Source: Synura sp. LO234KE
Lineage: Eukaryota; Sar; Synurophyceae; Synurales; Mallomonadaceae
Direction of reading: 5' to 3'
DNA length: 12,083 bases
NCBI GenBank assembly: GCA_015143735.1
Contig: VKHC01000431.1
Location: 1 to 12,083, forward strand
Shown: positions 1 through 8,253 of the stretch, in pieces
How the letters are laid out: each line of letters starts with the position of its first letter
Position numbering within the stretch: position 1 is the first letter of the stretch
Translations under genes and position numbers: made by a program
The notes under the pieces: model-generated
The model's database searches: none
What the model saw: only the letters and a program-made list of their open reading frames with translations
Told to the model about the DNA's origin: nothing

Positions 1-1179
1 TATACTGTCCGCCGCGCCTCGACGGGCAAATCGAGGGACCGTTTGGACGGAGGAAACGCGGGGGGAGCATGAATTGGGTGATACACAGTTGAGGAGAAGT
101 GACCACCGAACCGATTTTGTGGGGAAGAGGAGATGTTACCGCTTGGGGAAGGGTCCACTGACAGTACAGGACGTCGTCCATATACTCTGGGGCGTTGGGT
201 ACAGGGAGACGGACATGATCTCAGTGATCCAATTGGAGAAGATCTGGTAGGACGCGGTAAGGTGCCAGGCATGTCCGCGGAGAAGAGGTAGAGGCTCGTC
301 GACCGGGAAAGGGACCTTGACGAATTCCTCCTGTGTGACAGCGGAATAGGGAGTGATAAATTCAGGAGACGTCAGCTCCACCAAGTTTGTTTTTTAAATT
401 TCTGATTAACTTCAGCTTACACCACCAAGTGACGATGTCTTCATATTCGAGTAGATTTTTTAAGTAAAACTTAGCTTAGCAAACCATGACGGCATATTAT
501 GCTAAGCACCCATATGAGCCAGACTGGCAAATCCCACTGGGGGTATGGGCAAACCATATTCGAGTAGATGAAGGTCTCGTTGGAAGCGATCTGAGTCTTG
601 GTCTGTTTTGGGGTAGATCGGAAACCGCCCACAAGGGAGTCGGAGAGCTGGGCTGGGGCCATGCGAGAGTGAGCGTGGAGAGCTTTGGTGGGACAGGTTT
701 TGCCTTTCATGCCATAAGACAGAAAGCTCAAAATCCAGTTCCCCGGTCGAACACATATGGCGGATTGAGGGCGTGTAGGGGGGAGTGGTGAGGGCTTCTG
801 TGGCCACGGGCGCATAATCCTTCGACAGGTCCGGGTCCACTGATAGCCACCCGAGAAAATGTAATTTTTATACAGTAATTACGTTTGCGTTGTTGGACCA
901 TCGAGGAGAAGCGTTGAAACGAATCCTCAGTTTGAGAGGTCTTCAGGTTCTTGGTTCTGCGCCGATGTCCATCGCAAAAATGGATTCCATTCATTCGCAT
1001 TCTTTGAGAGACCACGACGATAGCCCACCCTGACATACGCTTCCCGTGCATAGAGGCACTTAGCCATCACTAGGTTGGTGAATCGTGGGTTCACCCGCTT
1101 GATGGACAGGGAACGAATGGTAACTATGATGCGCTTCTGCTGAATTGTCTACAGCAAATCCTTGGGGCTGATTGGTAGA
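1..1179 (-). other. Probable downstream part of a degraded LINE, no intact gene
   Basis: This stretch lies just downstream, on the minus strand, of the reverse transcriptase remnant, so it would correspond to the C-terminal or 3' end of the same element. Minus-strand open stretches at 136-384, 502-840 and 728-1051 overlap each other in different frames, and none carries a motif I can name; no RNase H or zinc-knuckle signature could be seen with confidence. A plus-strand frame with an ATG at 486 (101 residues) crosses the same DNA. The element runs off the left edge or ends here; no poly-A tail or target-site duplication was found. Confidence 0.3.
442..569 (+). repeat. 15-bp exact direct repeat pair
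   Basis: The 15-mer CATATTCGAGTAGAT occurs at 442-456 and again at 555-569. A related CAAACCAT precedes the second copy and also occurs at 478-485, so the segment may have arisen by a small duplication or template switch. No function is implied. Confidence 0.6.
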
Positions 1180-1975
1180 TTACGCCCAAGCTCTTGAAAG
1201 TGCCTTTGATGCGGACCGGGACCCCTTGGGGAAACCATCCCGCTGCGTATAGCTAAAGGAACTCCGTGTCGTCTGGCGATTGCGAAACACCTCCGCAGTG
1301 CGCCGCAGGCCAAAGAGGTTGGATGCAAGAGACTGCCAATCATCTGCATAACAGACGAAGGGGTGGAAGTGATCTAGGGTGGGTTGTTGACGGTCGAGTA
1401 CCGTGAGAATGGGACATTTACAACCGCTGGCCAGGGAACGGGGCAATGGATGTCACCTTGTCCCCAGTAACCCGTTTTGGATTGAAGAAGAGCTCACGTG
1501 GCCCTTCCAGACCCTCAACATTCAATTGAGCTAGGGCGTAGTATAGGGTGCGCACAATAGTGTACCCGTTGGCGTTGAGATCATCAAGCCACTGAGCGCT
1601 TTCAGCTGGGAAACTTAAACGCCGCAGGCATAGAAGAACTATCAATGGCTTGGAGACTGGGTCGAACGCCTTGCACATATCCAAGGAGAGGCAGTATAGG
1701 GGCCTCCAATCGTCCCACGCGGTTTCAAGAGTGTTAAAAAGTTGAAGATTGGCCGCATCTGTGCCGCTGATGCGGAAGATAGTTGAGACGGCGAGCGGGA
1801 GGAGTGTGACGTTGGAGCAAGGAGGTCACTTCATCAACGAGGAAAGCAATTCACAACTTACGCAAGATTTCCATGAGAATAATGGAGCGGATGTCTTGAA
1901 TCCGTTTGGGGTGTTCTTGGGGATAAACGAATCATTTCCACTTCCAGGAGTTCGGGATGGAGCGATCTTTTAGTA
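1180..1975 (-). pseudogene. Degraded non-LTR retrotransposon (LINE) reverse transcriptase
   Basis: In a working element this enzyme copies the element RNA into DNA at the target site. Landmarks of a LINE reverse transcriptase appear in the right order on the minus strand but in changing frames. The fingers region reads IPNSWK at 1944-1958, followed by a run ending MEILRKL and interrupted by TGA codons. DMCKAFD at 1661-1681 matches the first catalytic-aspartate block (usually D..KAFD.V). GQGD at 1452-1463 matches the G.GQGD motif but is out of frame with the preceding FFNPKR. The catalytic YADD box lies at 1339-1350, followed by WQSLASNLFGLRRTAEVF. The stops and frame changes show it cannot encode an active enzyme. 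The family assignment rests on motif order; the exact clade is unknown. Confidence 0.85.
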
Positions 1976-2892
1976 TCTTTGCAAGGCATTCATACGCTTT
2001 CATACGCTTTCGCGACCAACTCTGGCTTCCATTGTTAGAGATGCTTGTGTTGAAGTCCAGGAGGGCCTCCGGAAGAGGTTCCTTGTTTTGACATCACAAT
2101 CGCATCGAAGTTCTGAAAGAACGGAGCAGCGTGAAGTAGTGGGGACAGATTTGCATGGACCGCTGCTCGGGTGGGCTAGGAATTCAGGGCAGACCAGAGG
2201 GAGAGTGCATCGGTGTCCCCAACACAGGGGATATTGAGGCTGGAGTGGCGGCATCGGAACTCTGCCTTGATTGCTCATGTGTTGGCGGTCTTTCCAGAGA
2301 ATAGAGCCGTCATAGAGGCCTGAGAACGGTGTGCGTTAGGCACGAAAGCGGCTCAAAAACATGTTGGTGACGTAATCACAAATTTCTGCGGGCGTCGAGG
2401 ATGTAGCGTCCGTCCCAAAGTCGTAGTGCTGCAGCTCCACGCCCTCCGGAAGCAGTGATGAAAACTCCCGTGCATATTGACCGTATTTAGATTGTCCACT
2501 CTGGCCGCCACGTGACTGAATGAGCAAACCGTACACTCTTTCCGCTTTCGTGCATGTAGTTGAGTGCGAACAAGTTTGAAGTTGGAGATGGCAGCGAGTC
2601 GGAGCGCATTCAAGTCCGCGGTGCTCTGCGTACGCCATTCAAAGGCAGTGAGCCAGGTTCCCAGACCCCGGGAGAGATCCCATTTGAAAACTTGAGGTTT
2701 GAGACTAGTTTCTGCTGATCAACCCTCGTGGGAGTCCCGAAATGAAGCAGATTATCAGAGCTACATTCAAAGGGTTCTGGCGTCAACTCCCCCACAACAG
2801 GCCGCGCAGGAACTCGATTCCCTGCATTGAATACGTACACTTATCCGAGTAGCATCTACTTCCATGTGCTGCACCAGCAGGTCACGTCTTTA
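1976..2892 (-). other. Probable upstream part of the degraded LINE
   Basis: Minus-strand translation just before the fingers motif reads RKRMKAYECLAKILKDRSIP in one frame, which fits the linker that precedes LINE reverse transcriptases. The element therefore extends to higher coordinates. Farther up, open stretches at 2000-2278, 2336-2638 and 2610-2840 overlap in different frames, and no endonuclease catalytic motif is legible. The upstream boundary is not visible; the putative LTR starts at 2893. Confidence 0.35.
1990..2009 (+). repeat. Two tandem copies of a 10-bp unit
   Basis: TCATACGCTT is repeated exactly head to tail (1990-1999 and 2000-2009) inside the degraded LINE. It shifts the minus-strand frame by ten bases relative to a single copy, so it is one candidate cause of frame loss just upstream of the reverse transcriptase. 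Confidence 0.8.
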
Positions 2893-3217
2893 TGTTATGA
2901 ACGATGTGTTGGTGCCTCTTAGGTCCTAACCTCGTATATACTTTGCACCAGTAGTATGCGCGTCATACGAGACATTCACATACTCTGCAAGTAGCAAGTT
3001 GTACTGTAATTCTATTTTATTCTACTAAAACTAGTCTTACTTTATTATAATAGCATGCAAAACATAATTCGCTACACTTTATTGCTTCATTTTTTTGGGA
3101 CTGAAGAGTAGTTGGTGCTCTCGTGTAACACTCGGGCTAAGTGTAGCGGGATGCACGCTGAGTACAATGTGAAGGGATTAGTTTCAGAGTTATTCTTACA
3201 CAACTGTATGGGTGGGT

Positions 3218-3255
3218 TATCACTCCGGGTGCTCTACCGCGTATCGGGGGTGATA
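3218..3255. repeat. Inverted repeat, 9-bp stem
   Basis: TATCACTCC (3218-3226) pairs with GGGGTGATA (3247-3255) through nine pairs including one G-U type pair, leaving a 20-nt loop. It lies inside the putative LTR. Confidence 0.5.
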
Positions 3256-3416
3256 CTGTCACTAAGCTATGCCCTATACCTACACTAGCCTTGTGCACCG
3301 ATATCTATTTCGACTAATCAGAGGGGGGCGTATCTCCACCCCTCGGATCTATCTTTAATTACTAATTTAATTAGACACTTATACCTTACTATATTTACAT
3401 AACCTATCTTCCTCAT

Positions 3417-3477
3417 GCGTTAGCAACGCAGCGGTTGGGCAGGTTACTATTAGTACTTTAACCGCTAGTTGCTACGC
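3417..3477. repeat. Long imperfect hairpin inside the putative LTR
   Basis: The left arm 3417-3436 contains TAGCAAC and AGCGGTT; the right arm 3460-3477 contains their exact reverse complements AACCGCT and GTTGCTA, and the outer GCG/CGC also pairs. In all, 17 pairs form, broken by a one-base bulge and a 2/1 internal loop, around a 23-nt loop (3437-3459). This is by eye one of the strongest secondary structures in the window. It could be an RNA stem in the LTR transcript or a transposon terminus; its function is unknown. Confidence 0.65.
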
Positions 3478-3700
3478 TTGATATCTTCCCATGCTTTCGT
3501 GACCTATCTAGCGGTACTGATACACCGGACAGGATATTTCCTTGTCGAGAGATCTAAGCTGTAATTGGCAACACTATAGTTTAGTGTGCTTATAGTTAGT
3601 AACACATATGGGGAAGAGAAAGGCTTCTGCCTAGTTTACTAATTCTCAAGTCATTCACATCACACATTCATAACACATAGTATAGCACGCACTCAACGCA

Positions 3701-3720
3701 AGGCATATACAGGCATATAG
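3701..3720 (+). repeat. Two tandem copies of a 10-bp unit
   Basis: AGGCATATAC (3701-3710) is followed by AGGCATATAG (3711-3720), differing at the last base. Confidence 0.75.
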
Positions 3721-3830
3721 TATAGGCAAGGTGAGGCACATGATATGACAGTCACCAGAGGGTTCAGTGTAAGCACAGACAAGTGCTCGTCGTGAGGGTT
3801 CAGCAGTTGCAAGAAGTCTACAGGGAAGAT

Positions 3831-4073
3831 TTACAAGCGATTTGGCGGAGCTAAATGAGGCGGATAAATACATGGGAGAGCGTTTGAGCGTAGTGCTGTA
3901 AACAACATAATCGGACCTTGTGAGGAATGGTTGAAAATTTGGGGAGCAAGGACATTAAAGTTTACGGCGTATCGAAATATCGGCTTGAGCTCCTGAAGTG
4001 GTGTATTTTTGTACGGTGGATTAGTTTCTTTATCAGAAATAGCACAGCTTTTTATAAATGGTTTATGCTTCAT
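3831..4073 (-). CDS. Short hypothetical open frame, 80 residues
   Basis: This frame has a true ATG (4071-4073) and runs 80 codons to TAA, beginning MKHKPFIKSC. I recognise no family. There is no signal peptide, membrane segment or repeat; the predicted protein is rich in proline and asparagine. It lies among non-coding DNA between the putative LTR and a set of tandem repeats, and the length is within what chance allows. It could be a small lineage-specific gene or an exon, but most likely it is a chance frame. Confidence 0.15.
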   Translation of the reverse strand: MKHKPFIKSCAISDKETNPPYKNTPLQELKPIFRYAVNFNVLAPQIFNHSSQGPIMLFTALRSNALPCIYPPHLAPPNRL

Positions 4074-4075
4074 AA

Positions 4076-4121
4076 TCTAGTTACGGAAAAAAGTGAATTC
4101 TAGTTACGGGAAAAAGTAAAT
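4076..4121 (+). repeat. Two tandem copies of a 23-bp unit
   Basis: Copies at 4076-4098 and 4099-4121 both begin TCTAGTTACGG and differ at two positions. This looks like a recent local duplication. Confidence 0.85.
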
Positions 4122-4320
4122 TTAGCTCCAGCGTAGATATTTCGCTAGTAGGAATCGTCTAAATATTCGAACCCGAGAATTTGGGGGCTGAGGTGACAAT
4201 TGGCTAAGAATGTCAACAAAGACTCAGATGGGTCGAGTTCTTGGAAAATTAGTAATATCTGTACCTTTTTATGCAAAAATATCGAATTTGATGGAAAACG
4301 GTTGGAGCTCAGGTCAAATA

Positions 4321-4375
4321 ATCATTCAGAGTCAAAATTATGAAAACTATCATTCAGAGTAAAATTATGAAAAGA
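4321..4375 (+). repeat. Two tandem copies of a 27/28-bp unit
   Basis: Copies at 4321-4348 and 4349-4375 both begin ATCATTCAGAGT and continue into AAAATTATGAAAA, with a one-base length difference. Confidence 0.85.
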
Positions 4376-5153
4376 TGTGAAGTCAAATATATTTTCTACA
4401 AGAAGTGTTGAGACCTGCTATTCTCAGAAATAGTTGCCATTTACCTAATGCATGCTTGAATTTTTCTACCTATGCCTATTTTCCATAATATATCACTGCT
4501 TCATAAAATACCAACTGTCTCGTGATAAATATAGCGAGGTGCACTTACGGGTAGTTACAACGCTAGCTTACTTATTGGGGAGATTTCAACGAGCTACTCA
4601 TTGAGGTACCAGGGTCGACTCGAATATCTTCAAAAGCTCACAGCAATGCCTCTCTATATTCTTTGATTTGAGGTAGTCAAATTGGTACACCTCACGAATT
4701 GTTTGCTTGATGTGCCGAGTACAAGCGGTAGCTTCAACGGGTTTTAGACGCATTATTGCCTCTCGCACCCCCAGCAATCAACAGTTTTTTTTATTTGAGT
4801 CAGCGGGCGCGTCGTGATGTGGCTGCCTATCAACTCTTCCTTCACCGCCTCGCAGCGCTTCACTCAAGCCTGGAATAAGTATCGTCCGATTTTGTCTCTA
4901 GTGATTATGAGCTCAAATCCACTTCGAGCACTCTTCATTTGATGAGAAATCCCAGGAGCAATATCCACGTCGGACTTGTAATAATATTGCAGCTGCAACT
5001 AATTGTTGGCGCCTGTATTACGGTGGTGATATGAGCTGTTTGCTTTTACCCGTGCCCGAAATCATAGGAACAGGCTTCCGTAATGCAACAAGCGACTTCT
5101 TTCACCGCCATGGATGAAGACCAAGACAACTAGGGCCACCAATATCTCAGTGA

Positions 5154-5648
5154 AAGTTTGCTCCAGGGATTTGCACCGCTCGGAGTGCATGTGGTATAGT
5201 AGGGATAATTCCCAAGGTCTTGCGTATTCTTCGGATAACTGGTGCGGTTAGGCATGTACGACTTTCCCAGCAAGTATCACTTCAGGTAAAGCACTCCGAT
5301 AATGTACCGTTCGTCGAAGGGGGCTGCTTGTGCAGATCCCTCTTAGACATCGCCGCCTCCACACCCAACCGTACTGGGGAACTCAGCATAGTACTAGCTA
5401 AAAAGATCGATGTATACTTTTGCCTGCTGCAGTCCTCTTACACACGCGCGCGAGGTAATTGTTGGAGCTTTACCATTATTATGCTCCCAGGTTCACAAGC
5501 AAGAAGAACAATGGTAGCAGGAGGGCGGAGCGGGAGCGACGCGCTTAACAGCAGCAGGCAGGTGGTACCACCACAGACAAGGTCGCGACGTCCTTGCAAT
5601 ATCTATTTCCTGTCTGACAATTCTGAAACCGTCAAAATAACTAGCTAG
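5154..5648 (+). CDS. Unrecognised 164-codon open frame without an early ATG
   Basis: This is the longest uninterrupted plus-strand frame in the window. It follows a TGA at 5151-5153 and ends at TAG 5646-5648. The first in-frame ATG lies about two thirds in (reading MLPGS), so as drawn it would have to be an internal or last exon; AG dinucleotides just inside the frame, such as TTTGCTCCAG near 5166, could serve as acceptors. The other frames here are broken, so it is not a shadow of a better frame. The first part is mixed hydrophobic and charged with several cysteines; the last 50 residues are rich in R, S and G and look disordered. No family is recognised. It ends 270 bp from the tail of the ATP synthase gene, convergent with it. 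It may be a real exon, a gene remnant or chance. Confidence 0.25.
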   Translation, partial: KFAPGICTARSACGIVGIIPKVLRILRITGAVRHVRLSQQVSLQVKHSDNVPFVEGGCLCRSLLDIAASTPNRTGELSIVLAKKIDVYFCLLQSSYTRARGNCWSFTIIMLPGSQARRTMVAGGRSGSDALNSSRQVVPPQTRSRRPCNIYFLSDNSETVKITS

Positions 5649-5918
5649 AAGATTCACGCCAAAACAAGGTAATGAGGACCGTTCACATTCCCCCGTCGCA
5701 CATATACTATTATTTCCTCGTCTTGCTAGTATGTGATATTTTGTCGTGTCACAGTTTGTGCTAAATAAATATTCTCTCGTAAGCTTGGAAGAAATAGATA
5801 GCGTAATACGGTCATTAGCAGCGAAGCGTAATGCATATTCTCCTAAAGGATTTATGTTAATTCCCCATCAGTAATCGGAATGAACATCGGACACAGTCTC
5901 CGATACTACCCGCAGCTT
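5649..5918. other. Convergent intergenic region with likely 3' UTR of ATP5
   Basis: This 270-bp region separates the plus-strand open frame from the minus-strand ATP synthase gene. The minus-strand 3' UTR and polyadenylation site should lie here; a CATAAA at about 5852-5857 and AT-rich DNA near 5705-5715 (minus) are possible weak signals, not firm calls. Confidence 0.4.
5886..5904 (-). other. Small hairpin just after the ATP5 stop
   Basis: ATCGGA (5886-5891) and TCCGAT (5899-5904) form a perfect 6-bp stem around a 7-nt loop, starting 15 nt after the ATP5 stop codon on the minus strand. It would be in the 3' UTR. It is short enough to occur by chance. Confidence 0.35.
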
Positions 5919-6784
5919 CTAAGCTGAAGTAACTTCAAGCTCTTTAGACAAGCTAGAGACACGGCTGGAAACAGAGAGGTCCAAGAATTTGTCGCCTACA
6001 AGAATTTGCAAGCCTCCAAGGATGGCTGGATCTTCCACTAACGTCAACTCAACCTAATTGGAGAAATAAAAACAATGTGTGAACATAAGGGATCGAAAAG
6101 AACAAGAATAGGAACTCAATTATTCTTACTTTTTTCCCTTTACCGGCGATTGCAACAACAGCAGCTTCAATCGATTTCTGTAGTTTTGGAGAAAGTGGTT
6201 CAGCAGTCGTAACAATAGCTTTTACAAGCCCGCGAGAAGTTTCCATCAAATCCACATAGGATTCAATAACCTAAATACACGTCTATTATTCAAGAGCTCC
6301 TTTTTTTTAAATTATACTCACTTTCGACACTTCATTAATTCTTCCATTTGCAGCCAACGTGATTAATAAATTTTTCGTGATATAGGAAAATTTATCCCCC
6401 AGCAATTCGTCGAGCTGATTGGTAAATTTTGAACGCTATAGTGGAAGCGCTTTCTAGTTTTAAACATACCTTCACAGTTTTCTCGCCTCGTGGAATTGTT
6501 GGGTTCAAAATAAACGCGGAAAAATTTGGAGATTTTTTCAGAGTGGTGGAAAAAGCATGTAGCTCCTCCTCAACTGTCGATAACAGGGATGCCTTTCGAT
6601 GGTAGGTTACAGAAAGAAACAAATCGAAAAAGATTCTGATTACCTTGCTAGCTGCCGTATAAATTGCTCCGGCATATCTACCGGTGATACCATGAAGTTT
6701 CTTAGGAGGAACATGATTCACTGCTTCTGTGGATAGACACCGCAAAATTTTAGTCGAGCCAGCGAGCTTGCGAAAAGCGTACAT
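5919..6784 (-). CDS. Mitochondrial F1Fo-ATP synthase subunit 5 (OSCP), five exons, 210 residues
   Basis: OSCP ties the F1 head to the peripheral stalk of ATP synthase in the mitochondrial matrix and keeps the catalytic hexamer from turning with the rotor. The exons are 6784-6644, 6592-6470, 6414-6322, 6270-6130 and 6053-5919, giving 47+41+31+47+44 residues and a TAG stop. The first ~20 residues (basic R5, K6, K12 and R15, no acid before E20) fit a matrix-targeting peptide. The OSCP/delta core starts at LHGITGRYAGAIYTAASK (residues 30-47), continues with FILNPTIPRGEKTVK, LAANGR and VTTAEPLSPKL, and ends in the C-terminal signature DPAILGG followed by VGDKFLDLSV. Total length and block spacing match animal and yeast OSCP. 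In the signature, Leu replaces the basic residue common after GG-x-x-x. The start ATG has A at -3; an upstream in-frame GTG at 6793 is not needed. No frameshift or key deletion is seen; the gene looks functional. Confidence 0.96.
6054..6129 (-). other. ATP5 intron 4, 76 nt, phase 0
   Basis: Donor GTAAGA, acceptor CCAATTAG, with a T-rich stretch upstream of the acceptor. Splicing joins IAGKGKK to VELTLVEDPA, restoring the conserved C-terminal domain. Confidence 0.95.
6271..6321 (-). other. ATP5 intron 3, 51 nt, phase 0
   Basis: Donor GTGAGT, acceptor GTATTTAG. It contains an in-frame TAA five codons in, so retention would truncate the protein. Splicing joins RINEVSK to VIESYVDLME. Confidence 0.94.
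6415..6469 (-). other. ATP5 intron 2, 55 nt, phase 0
   Basis: Donor GTATGT, acceptor CAATCAG. Splicing joins GEKTVK to LDELLGDKFS and is required for frame, because the intron length is not a multiple of three. Confidence 0.93.
6593..6643 (-). other. ATP5 intron 1, 51 nt, phase 0
   Basis: The donor GTAATC follows the AAG codon of AASK and the acceptor is CGAAAG. Removing it puts six residues between AASK and VE, the same spacing as in mammalian OSCP. The intron is a multiple of three and stop-free, so only this spacing, not a frame break, shows that it is an intron. The donor and acceptor are weaker than those of the other introns. Confidence 0.85.
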
Positions 6785-7507
6785 CGTCGTCACAGTCTAA
6801 TTGGTAAGGTAATACTTAGATGCTAGCTATTCACACAGTAGATTTAAGTGAAAACCCAAAACCTACTCAAAATCATTTGTTCTCTTCAATCTTTTTCAAG
6901 TTTATTATTTTAATAAATTTATACTGAGAAAAACAAACGAAGAAGCTAATTGCTTGGTCAATTATTTCTCGATATGGTATATGATTCTCGTAAGAAGTTT
7001 TGTATACATATCTAGCTTTCATCTTTAATAATAATTATCTGTAATTGAATATCCTATATTTGTCGCATCAAAATTACATTACAAATATTTGTTTGTTAAA
7101 TTGCCTATTGGAAACCATTTTTGAGACTTATTTGCCTTCAGGACTAGCTGCACGGCAGGCAGAAAAAACTGGGCATCGGTGGTAGTCTCTCTTCGTAAAA
7201 TAGTTGATTGCTGTGAAAGTAAATTTACTGCGGCGGGAAATTTAAATAAGATATTTGTTGCTAACCGTAACTAAAGTTTGCTCTACGTCCTATTTGTTAT
7301 TGCTAGGACCTAGCTTGCTAAAATGCACTCTTTACGGCACAAATTTGTTCCCGCGTAGCTTCAGGCAGTAATTCAATAATTAAACTCCCTTCTTAAACTT
7401 CTGATACTTGGTGCTTGTGTCACATTTTGTTTATTATCTAACGAGTCTTAGGAGGACGAATTCCAGTCGTAATAGCTGTATTTAACACTCATGAAGATTT
7501 AGCGATG
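6785..7507. promoter_or_regulatory. Upstream region of ATP5, no gene seen
   Basis: About 720 bp of AT-rich DNA lies between the ATP5 start and the first long direct repeat. The minus-strand promoter and 5' UTR must lie at its left end. I see no consensus element strong enough to name, and no open frame or RNA gene. CTTACCAATTAG about 20 nt before the ATG resembles a 3' splice site, so a 5'-UTR intron is possible but unproved. Confidence 0.4.
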
Positions 7508-7788
7508 AAAAATTTGTTCGCGTACCACCTCTGGGTGCGGTCCCGAAAATCATAGTTATTCAGACGGTCATAATTGCCGTTGGATTGGGGGGGGGACTTG
7601 CCCCGTGTTTCCTCGACTTGCTCAGTGCGAATCAAGGAGCGATAGATTCTACTTTTCATAACAAAGGGGGGGGAGCGGATGCGTTCTATTAAAAGGAGAG
7701 AGAGTCTTAAAAAGTGTTTCCTGAGACAGATTCAAAATATATCATTTAGTATTTCACTGCACAAGTTTTCTCAGAATTTGTCTAATGA
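7508..7788. repeat. Long direct repeat, copy A (LTR-like)
   Basis: This segment aligns with 9678-9928 in the same orientation over its whole length, with substitutions and small indels. Shared blocks in order include AAATTTGTTCGC, GGTCCCGAAA, TATTCAGACG, GGGGACTTGCCCCG, AATAACAAAG or its close variant, TTCTATTAAAAG, GAGTCTTAAAA and CTGCACAAGTT. Copy A also has a longer G run and a GA-rich expansion. The spacing of about 2.2 kb and the coding-like remnants between the copies suggest LTRs of one old insertion; in that reading this is the 3' LTR of a minus-strand element. Confidence 0.75.
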
Positions 7789-7955
7789 ATTTCCCGAATA
7801 TCATTCATCATCTCAATTATTCTTGTAAGTAGGCAAAGGCGTATACACAAGCAGATTGTCTGAAAATTAAGAGCCCCCATGAACCAACCGGTAAGTCCCG
7901 TGATCGACTGGGAAAATGGGGATAACGCTCCACCCGTAGGCGTAGAAAAGTCCCT

Positions 7956-8040
7956 CCTCCCTCCCGGGGGGATGATAATAAGTACGCTACGATGTCCCCA
8001 GCTAGGCAAAAGGGGACGCGCGTACCAACCCCGGGGGAGG
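7956..8040. other. GC-rich island with three nested inverted repeats
   Basis: Three pairs of arms nest around one centre. The outer arms, 7956-7969 and 8029-8040, pair over 12 bp with a 2-nt bulge (CCTCCC..CCGGGG against CCCCGGGGGAGG). The middle arms are GTACGC (7982-7987) and GCGTAC (8020-8025). The inner arms are GTCCCC (7994-7999) and GGGGAC (8012-8017) around a 12-nt loop. The surrounding island (about 7870-8230) is clearly richer in G and C than its AT-rich flanks. This suggests a structured RNA or a fold-back element; the island is open in several frames but has no ATG-started frame of note on the minus strand. Confidence 0.6.
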
Positions 8041-8105
8041 TTCCTACACTGGGCCCACATAGGGAGGTCATGACATAACAGTGGTGCATAAAGAGAACAC
8101 CGATA

Positions 8106-8124
8106 GTGCCAGTGATGTTGGCAC
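8106..8124. repeat. Hairpin, 6-bp stem and 7-nt loop
   Basis: GTGCCA (8106-8111) and TGGCAC (8119-8124) form a perfect stem in the same GC-rich island as the nested structure, about 65 bp downstream of it. Confidence 0.45.
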
Positions 8125-8253
8125 AACTGGGGGCGAAGTATAGAAGGTGGTGTGCATGTCGCAAAAACGCAGCCCACCACACCGACCGAGACCAGGAAGG
8201 CGAACTAGACGACAAGCTCTGAAGGGATAAACTACTTAACACAGGATCCAAAT

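Larger units (their letters stand above)
2893..3675. mobile_element. Putative solo LTR (783 bp) with TGTTA/TAACA ends
   Basis: The segment opens with TGTTATGAA (2893-2901) and closes with its perfect reverse complement TTCATAACA (3667-3675), the TG..CA form usual for LTRs of Copia and Gypsy elements. It contains no long coding frame, as expected for an LTR, and has AT-rich stretches and two hairpins. Against it: the flanking pentamers CTTTA and CATAG are not a clear target-site duplication, and neither edge shows a convincing primer-binding site or polypurine tract. It may be an old solo LTR, one end of a truncated element, or a terminal-inverted-repeat element. Orientation is undetermined. 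Confidence 0.45.
3676..5153. other. Intergenic, no convincing gene
   Basis: About 1.5 kb of AT-rich DNA without a recognisable gene on either strand. It holds short tandem duplications (listed separately) and one small ATG-started minus-strand frame at 3831-4073. No RNA gene was recognised. Confidence 0.6.

Noticed and set aside
486-791. ATG-started plus-strand frame of 101 residues
   Set aside because: It runs antisense to the degraded LINE, overlaps two long minus-strand frames in the same DNA, and shows no recognisable motif.
1749-1973. 74-residue plus-strand frame
   Set aside because: It lies exactly antisense to the reverse transcriptase fingers region and is a shadow.
4165-4175. CGGGTTCGAAT on the minus strand, resembling a tRNA T-arm
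   Set aside because: The T-stem does not pair on both sides, and no anticodon arm or acceptor stem could be built at the right distance.
6785-6793. GTG at 6793 as an upstream start for ATP5
   Set aside because: A standard ATG with A at -3 follows three codons later and gives a normal targeting peptide; a GTG start is not expected in a nuclear gene.
7336-7356. CAAATTTGTTCCCGCG, resembling the start of the long direct repeat
   Set aside because: The similarity stops after about a dozen bases, so it is not a third copy.
7817-8251. 144-codon minus-strand open frame, with a second overlapping minus frame at 7782-8180
   Set aside because: The frame opens with TTG and has no early ATG; three frames are open at once over this GC-rich island, so openness reflects base composition, and the nested hairpins explain the sequence better.
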